In this document: piece after piece, positions 1 through 5,088 of the stretch
How positions within the stretch are numbered: position 1 is the stretch's first letter
How the letters are laid out: every line of letters begins with the position of its first letter
NCBI GenBank assembly: GCA_019232645.1
Contig: JAFANO010000304.1
Location: forward strand, 1 to 6,860
From: Planctomycetaceae bacterium
GTDB lineage: Bacteria; Planctomycetota; Planctomycetia; Isosphaerales; Isosphaeraceae
Length of the DNA: 6,860 bases
Reading direction: 5' to 3'
Notes under the pieces: model-generated
Database searches by the model: none
What the model was told of the DNA's origin: nothing
What the model saw: only the letters and a program-made list of their open reading frames with translations
Position numbers and translations under genes: made by a program

Positions 1-254
1 ATGTCGTAGCAGTAATCCGAGGCCATGAAATTCGCGCTGACCAAGAGCAGGATGATTTGGGCCGAATTCAGGTGCTCGTCGATCTGACCTTGCCATCCGG
101 TGCCGGCGCCGATCATGCGGTCGTGCCAACTGGCGATGATGCCCTGCCGTTGCAGAATCCTGAGGTGCTTGCAGAGTTCTTCTCGCAGGTCGTCGTCATG
201 ATGGCTGTAAGAGATGAACAATTCAATCTGCTCGGTCGAGTGTTGCATCGTCAT
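1..254 (-). CDS. TIR-domain protein, N-terminal part only (cut by window edge)
   Basis: The first 84 residues form a typical bacterial TIR fold start. After a short leader comes the beta-A strand ELFISYSHHDDD (residues 11-22). A helix follows (LREELCKHLRILQRQG, 23-38), then the box-2-like stretch ASWHDRMIGAGTGWQGQI (41-58), a helix DEHLNSA, and the strand IILLLVSANFMASDYCYD (67-84). In TIR NADases the catalytic glutamate usually lies just after this last motif, so it would fall immediately outside the window. TIR domains in bacteria cleave NAD+ or make cyclic ADP-ribose signals, and often act in antiphage systems (Thoeris, CBASS-like, Avs-like). Which class this belongs to depends on the missing C-terminal part. 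ATG at 254 is chosen; ATG at 248 and GTG at 260 are in frame too, and none has a strong Shine-Dalgarno. Third-position GC is clearly lower than in the methyltransferase and transporter genes, which may mean more recent acquisition. The TIR call is firm; the role is inference. Confidence 0.9.
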   Translation of the reverse strand, partial: MTMQHSTEQIELFISYSHHDDDLREELCKHLRILQRQGIIASWHDRMIGAGTGWQGQIDEHLNSAQIILLLVSANFMASDYCYD

Positions 255-444
255 GCTCACAGAATTCGTCGGTCGGACGCGACCCACCATCCCGATTGGG
301 CGGAAAGCGGGGTGGGTGATTCTCATTATAGCCGGTTTTCCGCCCATCTCGCATTGAATATCTCCGAGTTTGCAGTCGGCGACGTCGAGGAAGTCGCGCC
401 GCCTGGTCAGCTTGCAGAGCAGCTTCCAGGTGCCTTGGGTTATG
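255..444. other. Gap between methyltransferase and TIR genes
   Basis: About 190 bases with no recognised gene. It holds the candidate TIR promoter and leader. The minus frame of the TIR gene stays open through the whole gap. From 434 down to 372 its 21 consecutive codons all end in G or C, reading GTWKLLCKLTRRRDFLDVAD and one further residue. The codon bias drops sharply on both sides of that stretch. This could be a fragment of a decayed gene or an N-terminal extension of the TIR protein; I do not recognise the sequence. There is an imperfect stem at 412-430 region ends (cctgg 406-410 with ccagg 426-430) but no T-tract, so I do not call a terminator for the upstream operon. Confidence 0.4.
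325..353 (-). promoter_or_regulatory. Candidate promoter of the TIR gene
   Basis: On the minus strand there is a perfect TATAAT at 330-325. A weak -35 candidate, TGCGAG at 353-348, lies 17 bases upstream. Transcription would start near 318, giving a leader of about 60 bases before the ATG at 254. The leader contains a potential stem of 7 bp (acccacc 282-288 with ggtgggt 311-317). The -10 is convincing by sequence; the -35 is poor, so this is a candidate only. It implies that the TIR gene need not depend on read-through from the operon ending at 445. Confidence 0.4.
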
Positions 445-1908
445 CTATGAGGCAGAGGAAGGAATATTTCTCGGAACGTTTCGAAGAAAGTTCTTCCAGA
501 GATAGAGGGCGATGGCGGTGGCGGTGGCGGCGTTGAGCGACTCGACGCCGGGCGCGATCGCGATCCGACGGCGCTCGCCCTGGCGGAGGTGGGGGGGCAG
601 GCCCGGCCCCTCGACGCCGGGGACCAGGCCGAAGCGTTCGGGCAGCGGCGCGGAGGCGATCTCGGGGCCGTCGGTGGCCAGCGCGATGATCGGGACATGC
701 CGCGAGGCGAGGCCCTCGATTGAAGGCCCGTGCAGCATCGGCACCTGGAACAATGCCGGGCCGGCGGCGCGTACGGCCTTGGGGTGGAATGGGTGCGCGG
801 CCTCGCGAAGCAGGACCACCCGCGCCACCTCGAACCCCGCCGCTGAGCGGATCACCGCGCCGACGTTCTCGGGATCCTGGAACGGCACGAAGAGCGTGCA
901 GCCCTCGGGCCAGGGGGCGTCGTCGGACCATTCGGCCATCTCGGGCACGCGGACCAGCAGTAACGGCGCGTGCGTCCCCGAGGTGTCGAGCGGCCGGAAG
1001 AGCGGATCGGCCAGGCGATACCAGGTGAGCCCCTCGGCCGGAGGCGGCTCGCCCTTCGCGTCGGTCAGCCATGCCTCGACCTGATCGGGGAACCGCGCGA
1101 GGACCTCGGCGATCACCTTCGGGCCCGCCAGCAGCGCCCGGCCGTGCTTGCGGATGCCCCGGCCGCCGAGCAGGTCGCGGCAGAGCTTGAACGTCGGGTT
1201 CGCCTCGCTCGACACCTCGCGGACCGTCCCGGCGTGAGTGTGTGCGGCGGGGGGGGGCGTGGCCCGGCTCGCCAGTCGTTCGTAGATCACGAGCCGGCGG
1301 TTGTGCGGCGTGCCGGGGATCTGATAGGCATGGTCGGCGACCAGCCGGAAATCCTCTGCATGCGACCCCCGCGCCTCGTCGACCTCGGCGTCGCAGCCCG
1401 GTCCCTTCATGAAGAGCATCCGACCGCCCGGCGCGAGACAGTTCGCCACGCGGTCGAGCGTCTCGGGGATCGACGTGACCGCCCGGGTGATCACCCCGGC
1501 GACCGTCCTCGGGAACTTGGGGCCGACCTTGCCGGCGAAGACCGCGACCCCCTCGAGCTTCAGCGTGTCGAGGACCTCCCGCAGGAACTCGGCCCGGGCC
1601 CCGCGCGGCTCGGCCAGGATCATCTCGACCCCCGGCCGCGCGATCTTGAGCGGGATGCCCGGCAGGCCGGGGCCCGAGCCCATGTCGACCAGCGGCGTCG
1701 GCAGCTCGGTGAACTTCAGGACCAGCAGACTGTCGACATAGTGCTTCAGCACCATGTTCTCGAAGTTGTGGATCCGCGTCAGGTTCAGCGCGGCGTTGGC
1801 GGCGCGGAGCAGCCGGTGATAGGCCCAGAGCTGATCGTGCTGCGCGGCGGTCAGGGCGATGCCGCACCCCTCGATGATGGCCGCGAGCGATGTTCGGCCC
1901 GGTCTCAT
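445..1908 (-). CDS. rsmG: RsmG-TrmH fusion: 16S rRNA G527 N7-methyltransferase joined to SpoU-family 2'-O-ribose methyltransferase
   Basis: A 487-residue cytoplasmic protein with two complete SAM-dependent RNA methyltransferases. Residues 1-212 are RsmG-like, close to the 207 residues of E. coli RsmG: HYVDS (56-60), the SAM loop VDMGSGPGLPG (74-84), AEPRGARAEFL (99-109), the conserved TRAV (141-144) and GGRMLFMKG (161-169). RsmG makes m7G at G527 of 16S rRNA. Residues about 232-473 are SpoU/TrmH-like. A substrate-binding subdomain (232-320) is followed by the three knot motifs: DPENVGAVIRSA (345-356; Asn348, Arg354), LVPGVEGPGL (428-437; Glu433) and IAPGVESLNAATA (451-463; Ser457, Asn459). 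The target of this half cannot be told. The linker (213-231) is proline-rich and carries nine consecutive C. The ATG at 1908 is 8 bases after the stop of the upstream permease gene; no good Shine-Dalgarno is seen, so coupling is likely. A GTG at residue 232 could start the TrmH half alone. Confidence 0.93.
   Translation of the reverse strand: MRPGRTSLAAIIEGCGIALTAAQHDQLWAYHRLLRAANAALNLTRIHNFENMVLKHYVDSLLVLKFTELPTPLVDMGSGPGLPGIPLKIARPGVEMILAEPRGARAEFLREVLDTLKLEGVAVFAGKVGPKFPRTVAGVITRAVTSIPETLDRVANCLAPGGRMLFMKGPGCDAEVDEARGSHAEDFRLVADHAYQIPGTPHNRRLVIYERLASRATPPPAAHTHAGTVREVSSEANPTFKLCRDLLGGRGIRKHGRALLAGPKVIAEVLARFPDQVEAWLTDAKGEPPPAEGLTWYRLADPLFRPLDTSGTHAPLLLVRVPEMAEWSDDAPWPEGCTLFVPFQDPENVGAVIRSAAGFEVARVVLLREAAHPFHPKAVRAAGPALFQVPMLHGPSIEGLASRHVPIIALATDGPEIASAPLPERFGLVPGVEGPGLPPHLRQGERRRIAIAPGVESLNAATATAIALYLWKNFLRNVPRNIPSSAS
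1249..1257. repeat. Nine-base G/C homopolymer in the RsmG-TrmH linker
   Basis: Nine consecutive G on the plus strand (C on the coding strand) encode the Pro-Pro-Pro of the linker between the two methyltransferase domains. Runs of this length are prone to polymerase slippage and to sequencing error. Removing one C leads to a TGA about 45 codons on; adding one C enters a long GC-rich frame. Neither gives a tidy RsmG ending, which favours the fused frame being genuine. Confidence 0.9.
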
Positions 1909-1916
1909 GGGGGGAC

Positions 1917-2729
1917 TCAACTGCTCGCGCTGCGGTAGGATCGGAGGGCGCGCTGGAAGAACCTCCGGCTCGCCCAGAGCAGCGCCGCCGTCGCCGCCAG
2001 GGTGAAGGCGACCATCCCCGGGTCGAGGACGCGGACCATCGCGCCGGCCGGGACGTTGACGACGAGCAGGATCGGCAGGACGAAGGTGAAGAGGCGGCCG
2101 AGCGGCTCGGCCCACGCGACCCCCTGGAAGACCTCCCGGGGGTAGCGGGCCAGGCTCGAGAAGAGCCACCACATCTCCATCAGGCTCTGGTTCCGGACCA
2201 TCCAGACCGACAGCGAGGTCAGCAGCAGCATGAAGCTGTAGGCGATCGCCGTCCCGCAGGCGAATGTCACCAGGAAGACCCCGACGCGGACCGGGTCGAA
2301 GTGCCAGCCCATCCGGACCAGCGCGACGGCCATCAGCACGGCCCCCATCAGGACGTTGGGCGCGGTCCCGAAGTCGATCCGGCGGAACGAGATCAAGAAT
2401 TGCTCGTCGATCGGCTTGAGCAGCAGGAAGTCGAGGTCGCCGGTCCGGACCAGCTCGGCGAACTCGTTGCAGTTGTCGAGGAAGAAGGTCTCGATCAGGC
2501 CGTTCAGCGCGAAGAAGCAGCCGACGAAGAAGAAGTAGTGCTCCTCGGGCCAGCCCGCGATCGACCTCGTCCGCGCGAAGACCGTCCGGTAGAAGGCGAT
2601 CAGGATCCCCAGCCAGAGGACCTCGACCGAGACCCTGACCAGGAAATTGCTCCGGAAGGCCATCTCGCGGCCCAGGGTGTAGCGGGCCAGCGAGCCCAGC
2701 AAACGGAAGTACCTGGCGAGTCGAGACAA
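1917..2729 (-). CDS. ABC-2 type transporter permease, COG3694/DUF990-like
   Basis: A 270-residue integral membrane protein, one of two permeases of an ABC-2 exporter. Hydrophobic segments are visible near 30-48, 64-84, 124-142, 148-172, 212-232 and 237-254, consistent with six helices. Family marks are VRTGDLDFLLLKPID (94-108; the cytosolic stretch between helices 2 and 3), ARYPREVF (194-201) and the serine-rich tail RSYRSASS. It would pair with the permease encoded just upstream and take energy from the ATPase at 3630-4625; the substrate is unknown. The start is TTG at 2729, 5 bases after the TGA of the upstream gene. The next in-frame ATG is residue 23 and would remove the conserved N-terminal helix, so TTG is preferred. 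GGGGG about 10 bases upstream may serve as a weak ribosome site. The downstream rsmG fusion begins 8 bases after this stop. Confidence 0.88.
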   Translation of the reverse strand: MSRLARYFRLLGSLARYTLGREMAFRSNFLVRVSVEVLWLGILIAFYRTVFARTRSIAGWPEEHYFFFVGCFFALNGLIETFFLDNCNEFAELVRTGDLDFLLLKPIDEQFLISFRRIDFGTAPNVLMGAVLMAVALVRMGWHFDPVRVGVFLVTFACGTAIAYSFMLLLTSLSVWMVRNQSLMEMWWLFSSLARYPREVFQGVAWAEPLGRLFTFVLPILLVVNVPAGAMVRVLDPGMVAFTLAATAALLWASRRFFQRALRSYRSASS

Positions 2730-2734
2730 TGCGG

Positions 2735-3643
2735 TCAGCCCCCGTAAGCGCTGTAGCGGCGCAGGCCCACCCGGTAGAGCCCGCGCGCCAGGAGCAAGAA
2801 GAAGACCGCCCAGAATAGCGCCCCCAGCAGGCCATGGACCAGGTCCGTCCCCCGGACCTTGCCCAGGAAGACCACCGCCGGGAAGTAGGCCAGGTACTGG
2901 AACGGCAGTGCCTTGAGCAGCCCCGACCAGGGCGTCGGCAGCAGGTCGAGCGGGAGCATCTGCCCCGAGATGAAGTAGTTGAGCGTCATCACGATGTAGA
3001 GCAGCGACGTGACCTCCAGGAACCAGAAGCCCACCATCCCGACGCTCGCCTCGAAGAAGAACCCCACCAGGAACGACAGGACCAGCGAGGCGGCGTACGC
3101 CGCCAGCGTCGCCGGGCCCGGCAGGCCGTCGAAGAAGCTCCGGCAGGCGAAGAACAGGAGGCCGTAGGGGATGATCGACGTGGCGATGTACGCCGCCTTG
3201 TGCGCGACCCGGTACGACAGCAGGTAGCCGATCATGTCGATCGGCTGGATCAGGTAGCGCTTGAGGGTCCCCTCACGGATGTCCCGGGCGATCCCGGAGG
3301 CGAGGTTCGGCATGCTCGAGAACATCCGGCTGATGTGGGTCAGCAGGAGGTAGGCGACCATCTCGCGGTAGCGGAAGCCGGCCAGGTCCGTCGAGCCCGA
3401 GCCGATGTAGACCGCCCGCCAGAGCAGGATGGTCGTGACCATCGGCAGGAACCGCAGGAGGGTGCCGAGCAGGAAGTCGCCGCGGTAGGTCATCCGCTCG
3501 ACGAGCGAGACGCGGAAGATCTTGTAGTACTTCCGGGAGGTCGCCAGGGGGCCTCGCGCCGGGGGGCGCGGCCTTGATGGCCCGACGGCCGTCGCCCGAT
3601 CGGGGACGAGGGGCTCGATCGCGACGGCATCAGGCGGCGTCAT
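2735..3643 (-). CDS. ABC-2 type transporter permease, COG4587-like
   Basis: A 302-residue membrane protein, the other permease of the exporter. A basic, proline-rich cytosolic N-terminus of about 36 residues, without hydrophobic content, precedes the conserved region that begins KYYKIFRVSLVERMTYR (38-54). Hydrophobic segments lie near 58-79, 95-112, 150-168, 181-199, 205-224 and 268-288. Family marks are ARDIREGTLKRYLIQPID (119-136), SGQMLPLDLLP (226-236), LPFQYLAYFPA (246-256) and the tail RRYSAYGG. It is expected to dimerise with the COG3694-like permease to form the channel. The start ATG at 3643 overlaps the end of the ATPase gene by 14 bases, so translational coupling is likely. The N-terminal extension is longer than usual for the family as I know it; I see no better in-frame start before the conserved part. 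Substrate unknown. Confidence 0.88.
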   Translation of the reverse strand: MTPPDAVAIEPLVPDRATAVGPSRPRPPARGPLATSRKYYKIFRVSLVERMTYRGDFLLGTLLRFLPMVTTILLWRAVYIGSGSTDLAGFRYREMVAYLLLTHISRMFSSMPNLASGIARDIREGTLKRYLIQPIDMIGYLLSYRVAHKAAYIATSIIPYGLLFFACRSFFDGLPGPATLAAYAASLVLSFLVGFFFEASVGMVGFWFLEVTSLLYIVMTLNYFISGQMLPLDLLPTPWSGLLKALPFQYLAYFPAVVFLGKVRGTDLVHGLLGALFWAVFFLLLARGLYRVGLRRYSAYGG

Positions 3644-4625
3644 GGCTGGCGCGGCCCTCCTCGAAGACGCGGGCGATCATCTGCTCGAGCGGCGGGTCCT
3701 GGACGACCACGTCGGCCACGGCGTGCCGGTCGAGGATCGCGCCGAGGGCCTCGGCCACCCGGGCGCGCCCGACCTTCAGGTCGGCCGAGGGGCCGTTGCG
3801 CCGGACGACCTCGCCGAAGCGGCCGAGGTCGTCGGGCACCTGGCCCTCGGCGAACTCGAGCCGGATGACCTTCGACTGCCCGAACCGCTCGACGATGCCC
3901 GAGAGCGGCCCGTCGTAGACGAGCTTGCCCTGCGTGATGACCAGGACCCTCGAGCAGAGCGCCTCGACGTCGCGCATGTAGTGGCTGGTCAGGAGCATCG
4001 TCACGCCCCGCCGGGCGTGGTAGTCGCGCAGGCACTTCTGGATCGCGACCTGCGCCACGACGTCCAGGCCGATCGTCGGCTCGTCGAGCAGGAGCAGTCG
4101 CGGGTTGTGCAGCAGCGCGGCGATCAGCTCCATCTTCATCCGCTCGCCCAGCGACAGCTCGCGGACCGCCTGACGGGTCAGCCGCTCGACGCCGAGCAGC
4201 TCGGTCAGCTCGTCGAGCGTCTTCTGGAAGTCGGCGGCGGGGAGCGAGTAGATCTCGCGGTGGAGCTGGAAGCTGTCGGCGGCGGGGAGGTCCCACCAAA
4301 GCTGGTTCTTCTGCCCCATCACCAGCGCGAACCGGCGGCGGAAGGCGTCGTCGCGACGCCAGGGGGTGAACCCGAGCACCCGGGCCGACCCGGCGGTCGG
4401 GTAGATCAGCCCCGAGAGCATCTTCAGCGTGGTCGTCTTGCCCGCGCCGTTGGGGCCGAGGAAGGCGACCATCTCCCCTGCATCGATCGAGAAGCTGACG
4501 TGGTCGACGGCCTTGATCTCCTTGAACTCGCGACGATACAGGCCGCGCAAGGCACCCAGCAGGCCTTCCTTCTTCTGAAAGACGTGGTAGGTCTTGGTCA
4601 GGCCCTCCGCCTCGATCATCGCCAT
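3630..4625 (-). CDS. ABC transporter ATP-binding protein, COG4586-like
   Basis: A 331-residue cytoplasmic ATPase that should drive the two ABC-2 permeases encoded next. All nucleotide-binding motifs are intact: Walker A GPNGAGKTT (57-65), Q-loop Gln105 in MGQKNQLWWDLP, signature LSLGERMKME (157-166), Walker B LLLLDEP (177-183) and switch His215 in LTSHYM. The insertion between beta 1 and Walker A (KKEGLLGALRGLYRREFKEIKAV, as two parts around 18-40) and QLWWDLP are typical of the COG4586 group. A C-terminal domain of about 80 residues (250-331) follows the ATPase core and may be regulatory. ATG at 4625 is chosen; ATG at 4619 (MIEAEGLTKTYH) is equally possible. A weak GAGG/TGAG lies 8-13 bases upstream. 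It is the first gene of a four-gene operon. Export of a lipid, peptide or antibiotic-like compound is the family theme, but the substrate is not readable here. Confidence 0.93.
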   Translation of the reverse strand: MAMIEAEGLTKTYHVFQKKEGLLGALRGLYRREFKEIKAVDHVSFSIDAGEMVAFLGPNGAGKTTTLKMLSGLIYPTAGSARVLGFTPWRRDDAFRRRFALVMGQKNQLWWDLPAADSFQLHREIYSLPAADFQKTLDELTELLGVERLTRQAVRELSLGERMKMELIAALLHNPRLLLLDEPTIGLDVVAQVAIQKCLRDYHARRGVTMLLTSHYMRDVEALCSRVLVITQGKLVYDGPLSGIVERFGQSKVIRLEFAEGQVPDDLGRFGEVVRRNGPSADLKVGRARVAEALGAILDRHAVADVVVQDPPLEQMIARVFEEGRASHDAA

Positions 4626-4667
4626 CAGGATCGCTCAGCCTCGCGAGGAATGGGTGGGACCTCCCTC

Positions 4668-4694
4668 ATTGTAGGGATCTCGCGGCGGAATCAA
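4668..4694 (-). promoter_or_regulatory. Candidate promoter of the ABC exporter-rsmG operon
   Basis: On the minus strand TACAAT (4673-4668) is preceded at 15 bases by TTGATT (4694-4689), matching four of six -35 bases. The start would fall near 4660, leaving about 35 bases before the ATG at 4625. A perfect 10-base palindrome, cctcgcgagg (4639-4648), lies in this leader and overlaps the only Shine-Dalgarno-like GAGG, so it could mask it. The 15-base spacer is short for a sigma-70-type promoter, so confidence is modest. Confidence 0.35.
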
Positions 4695-4799
4695 AGGCCG
4701 TTCGATGGGGGGCGGCGCGCCGCAAGCATTTCCTTCCCCTCGGCCCCGGCAGGGAGGCTTGGGCACGATCCCCCCAGGCATGCCTCCCGTCGAAGGAGG

Positions 4800-4886
4800 A
4801 AGCCCTTCAACGAGAGTGCGCGACGCTTCGTCAAACCACGGCTTCAACTGGTCCGCATCGATCTCTGCGTCCAGGGCTTCCACAAC
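4800..4886 (-). pseudogene. C-terminal relic of an Rpn-like gene, paralogous to the one at 5089-6039
   Basis: Reading from 4886 the frame gives VVEALDAEIDADQLKPWFDE and then ASRTLVEGL. This aligns without gaps to residues 281-301 of the intact neighbour (VVAAVEAQTDLDQLARWFEE, then A), with 12 of 21 residues identical. The codon just before is TGA, and nothing upstream on this strand resembles the rest of the protein. The frame runs on to a stop near 4635 but loses similarity after about residue 30. It is best read as the surviving tail of a duplicated or older copy, not a working gene. Confidence 0.65.
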
Positions 4887-4908
4887 TCATACGCATTCCA
4901 GAGAGTTT

Positions 4909-4970
4909 GTGCGCTCTGTTCGGATCTCAAATTCGAGATTTCAGATTTCCAATCAGCAGACCGAGCGCAC
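4909..4970. repeat. Inverted repeat enclosing an AT-rich block with a nested hairpin
   Basis: gtgcgctc (4909-4916) is the exact reverse complement of gagcgcac (4963-4970). The 46 bases between are far richer in A and T than their surroundings and contain a second perfect stem, atctc (4924-4928) with gagat (4935-4939). It could be a folded RNA, a small mobile-element remnant, or the debris of whatever removed the Rpn-like paralogue. Function not determined. Confidence 0.5.
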
Positions 4971-5007
4971 GAAATCCCTGGAACCCGTATCATGGGGGAT
5001 CGGGGTG

Positions 5008-5050
5008 TCGCTCAATCAAGAAGCGATGGTGTGTCGCCTGAAGGCGACAC
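5008..5050. repeat. Two tandem hairpins after the Rpn-like gene
   Basis: The stronger one is a perfect 8-bp stem, gtgtcgcc (5031-5038) and ggcgacac (5043-5050), around a 4-base loop. The weaker is tcgct (5008-5012) with agcga (5022-5026). gtgtcgc also occurs at 5005-5011 and could compete with 5031-5037 for the same partner. They lie about 40 bases downstream of the Rpn-like stop codon, where a terminator would sit. No T-tract follows on either strand, so an intrinsic terminator is not proven; a REP-like or mRNA-stabilising element is as likely. Confidence 0.55.
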
Positions 5051-5088
5051 TAGCTTACTCCTCTCCCGATCCTCCGCCGGAGGCCGAC

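Larger units (their letters stand above)
4626..5088. other. 463-base region without an intact gene between the Rpn-like gene and the ABC operon
   Basis: From right to left it holds a GC-rich stem right after the Rpn-like stop (cctcc 5071-5075 with ggagg 5079-5083), then two tandem hairpins (5008-5050). An AT-rich patch with near-repeats gatttca/gatttcc (about 4937-4950) follows, flanked by inverted repeats, then the Rpn-like relic. Next comes an inverted repeat gggaggc (4752-4758) with gcctccc (4782-4788) that includes the palindrome aggcatgcct. The candidate operon promoter is last. No tRNA, CRISPR or insertion sequence is visible. Small open frames on both strands lack recognisable similarity apart from the relic. 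Confidence 0.6.

Noticed and set aside
57..536. Plus-strand 159-codon frame across the TIR start and the gap
   Set aside because: It covers the TIR coding region antisense, ends in a tryptophan-arginine repeat from a GGCGGT run, and has no recognisable domain.
440..1867. Minus-strand 475-codon frame overlapping the methyltransferase fusion
   Set aside because: Composition is Arg/Pro/Ala-rich with no motif; the overlapping frame carries both complete methyltransferase motif sets.
1909..2835. Upstream extension of the methyltransferase frame into the permease gene
   Set aside because: Translation there is low-complexity Arg/Pro/Gly sequence; RsmG-like sequence begins right after the ATG at 1908.
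970..3577. Plus-strand frames at 970-1938, 1890-2747 and 2834-3577
   Set aside because: Each lies opposite a recognised minus-strand gene, is rich in charged residues without any motif, and starts and stops at arbitrary points.
4752..4788. GC stem gggaggc/gcctccc as a terminator
   Set aside because: The loop is 23 bases and no T-tract follows on either strand; it is recorded only as an inverted repeat in the intergenic entry.
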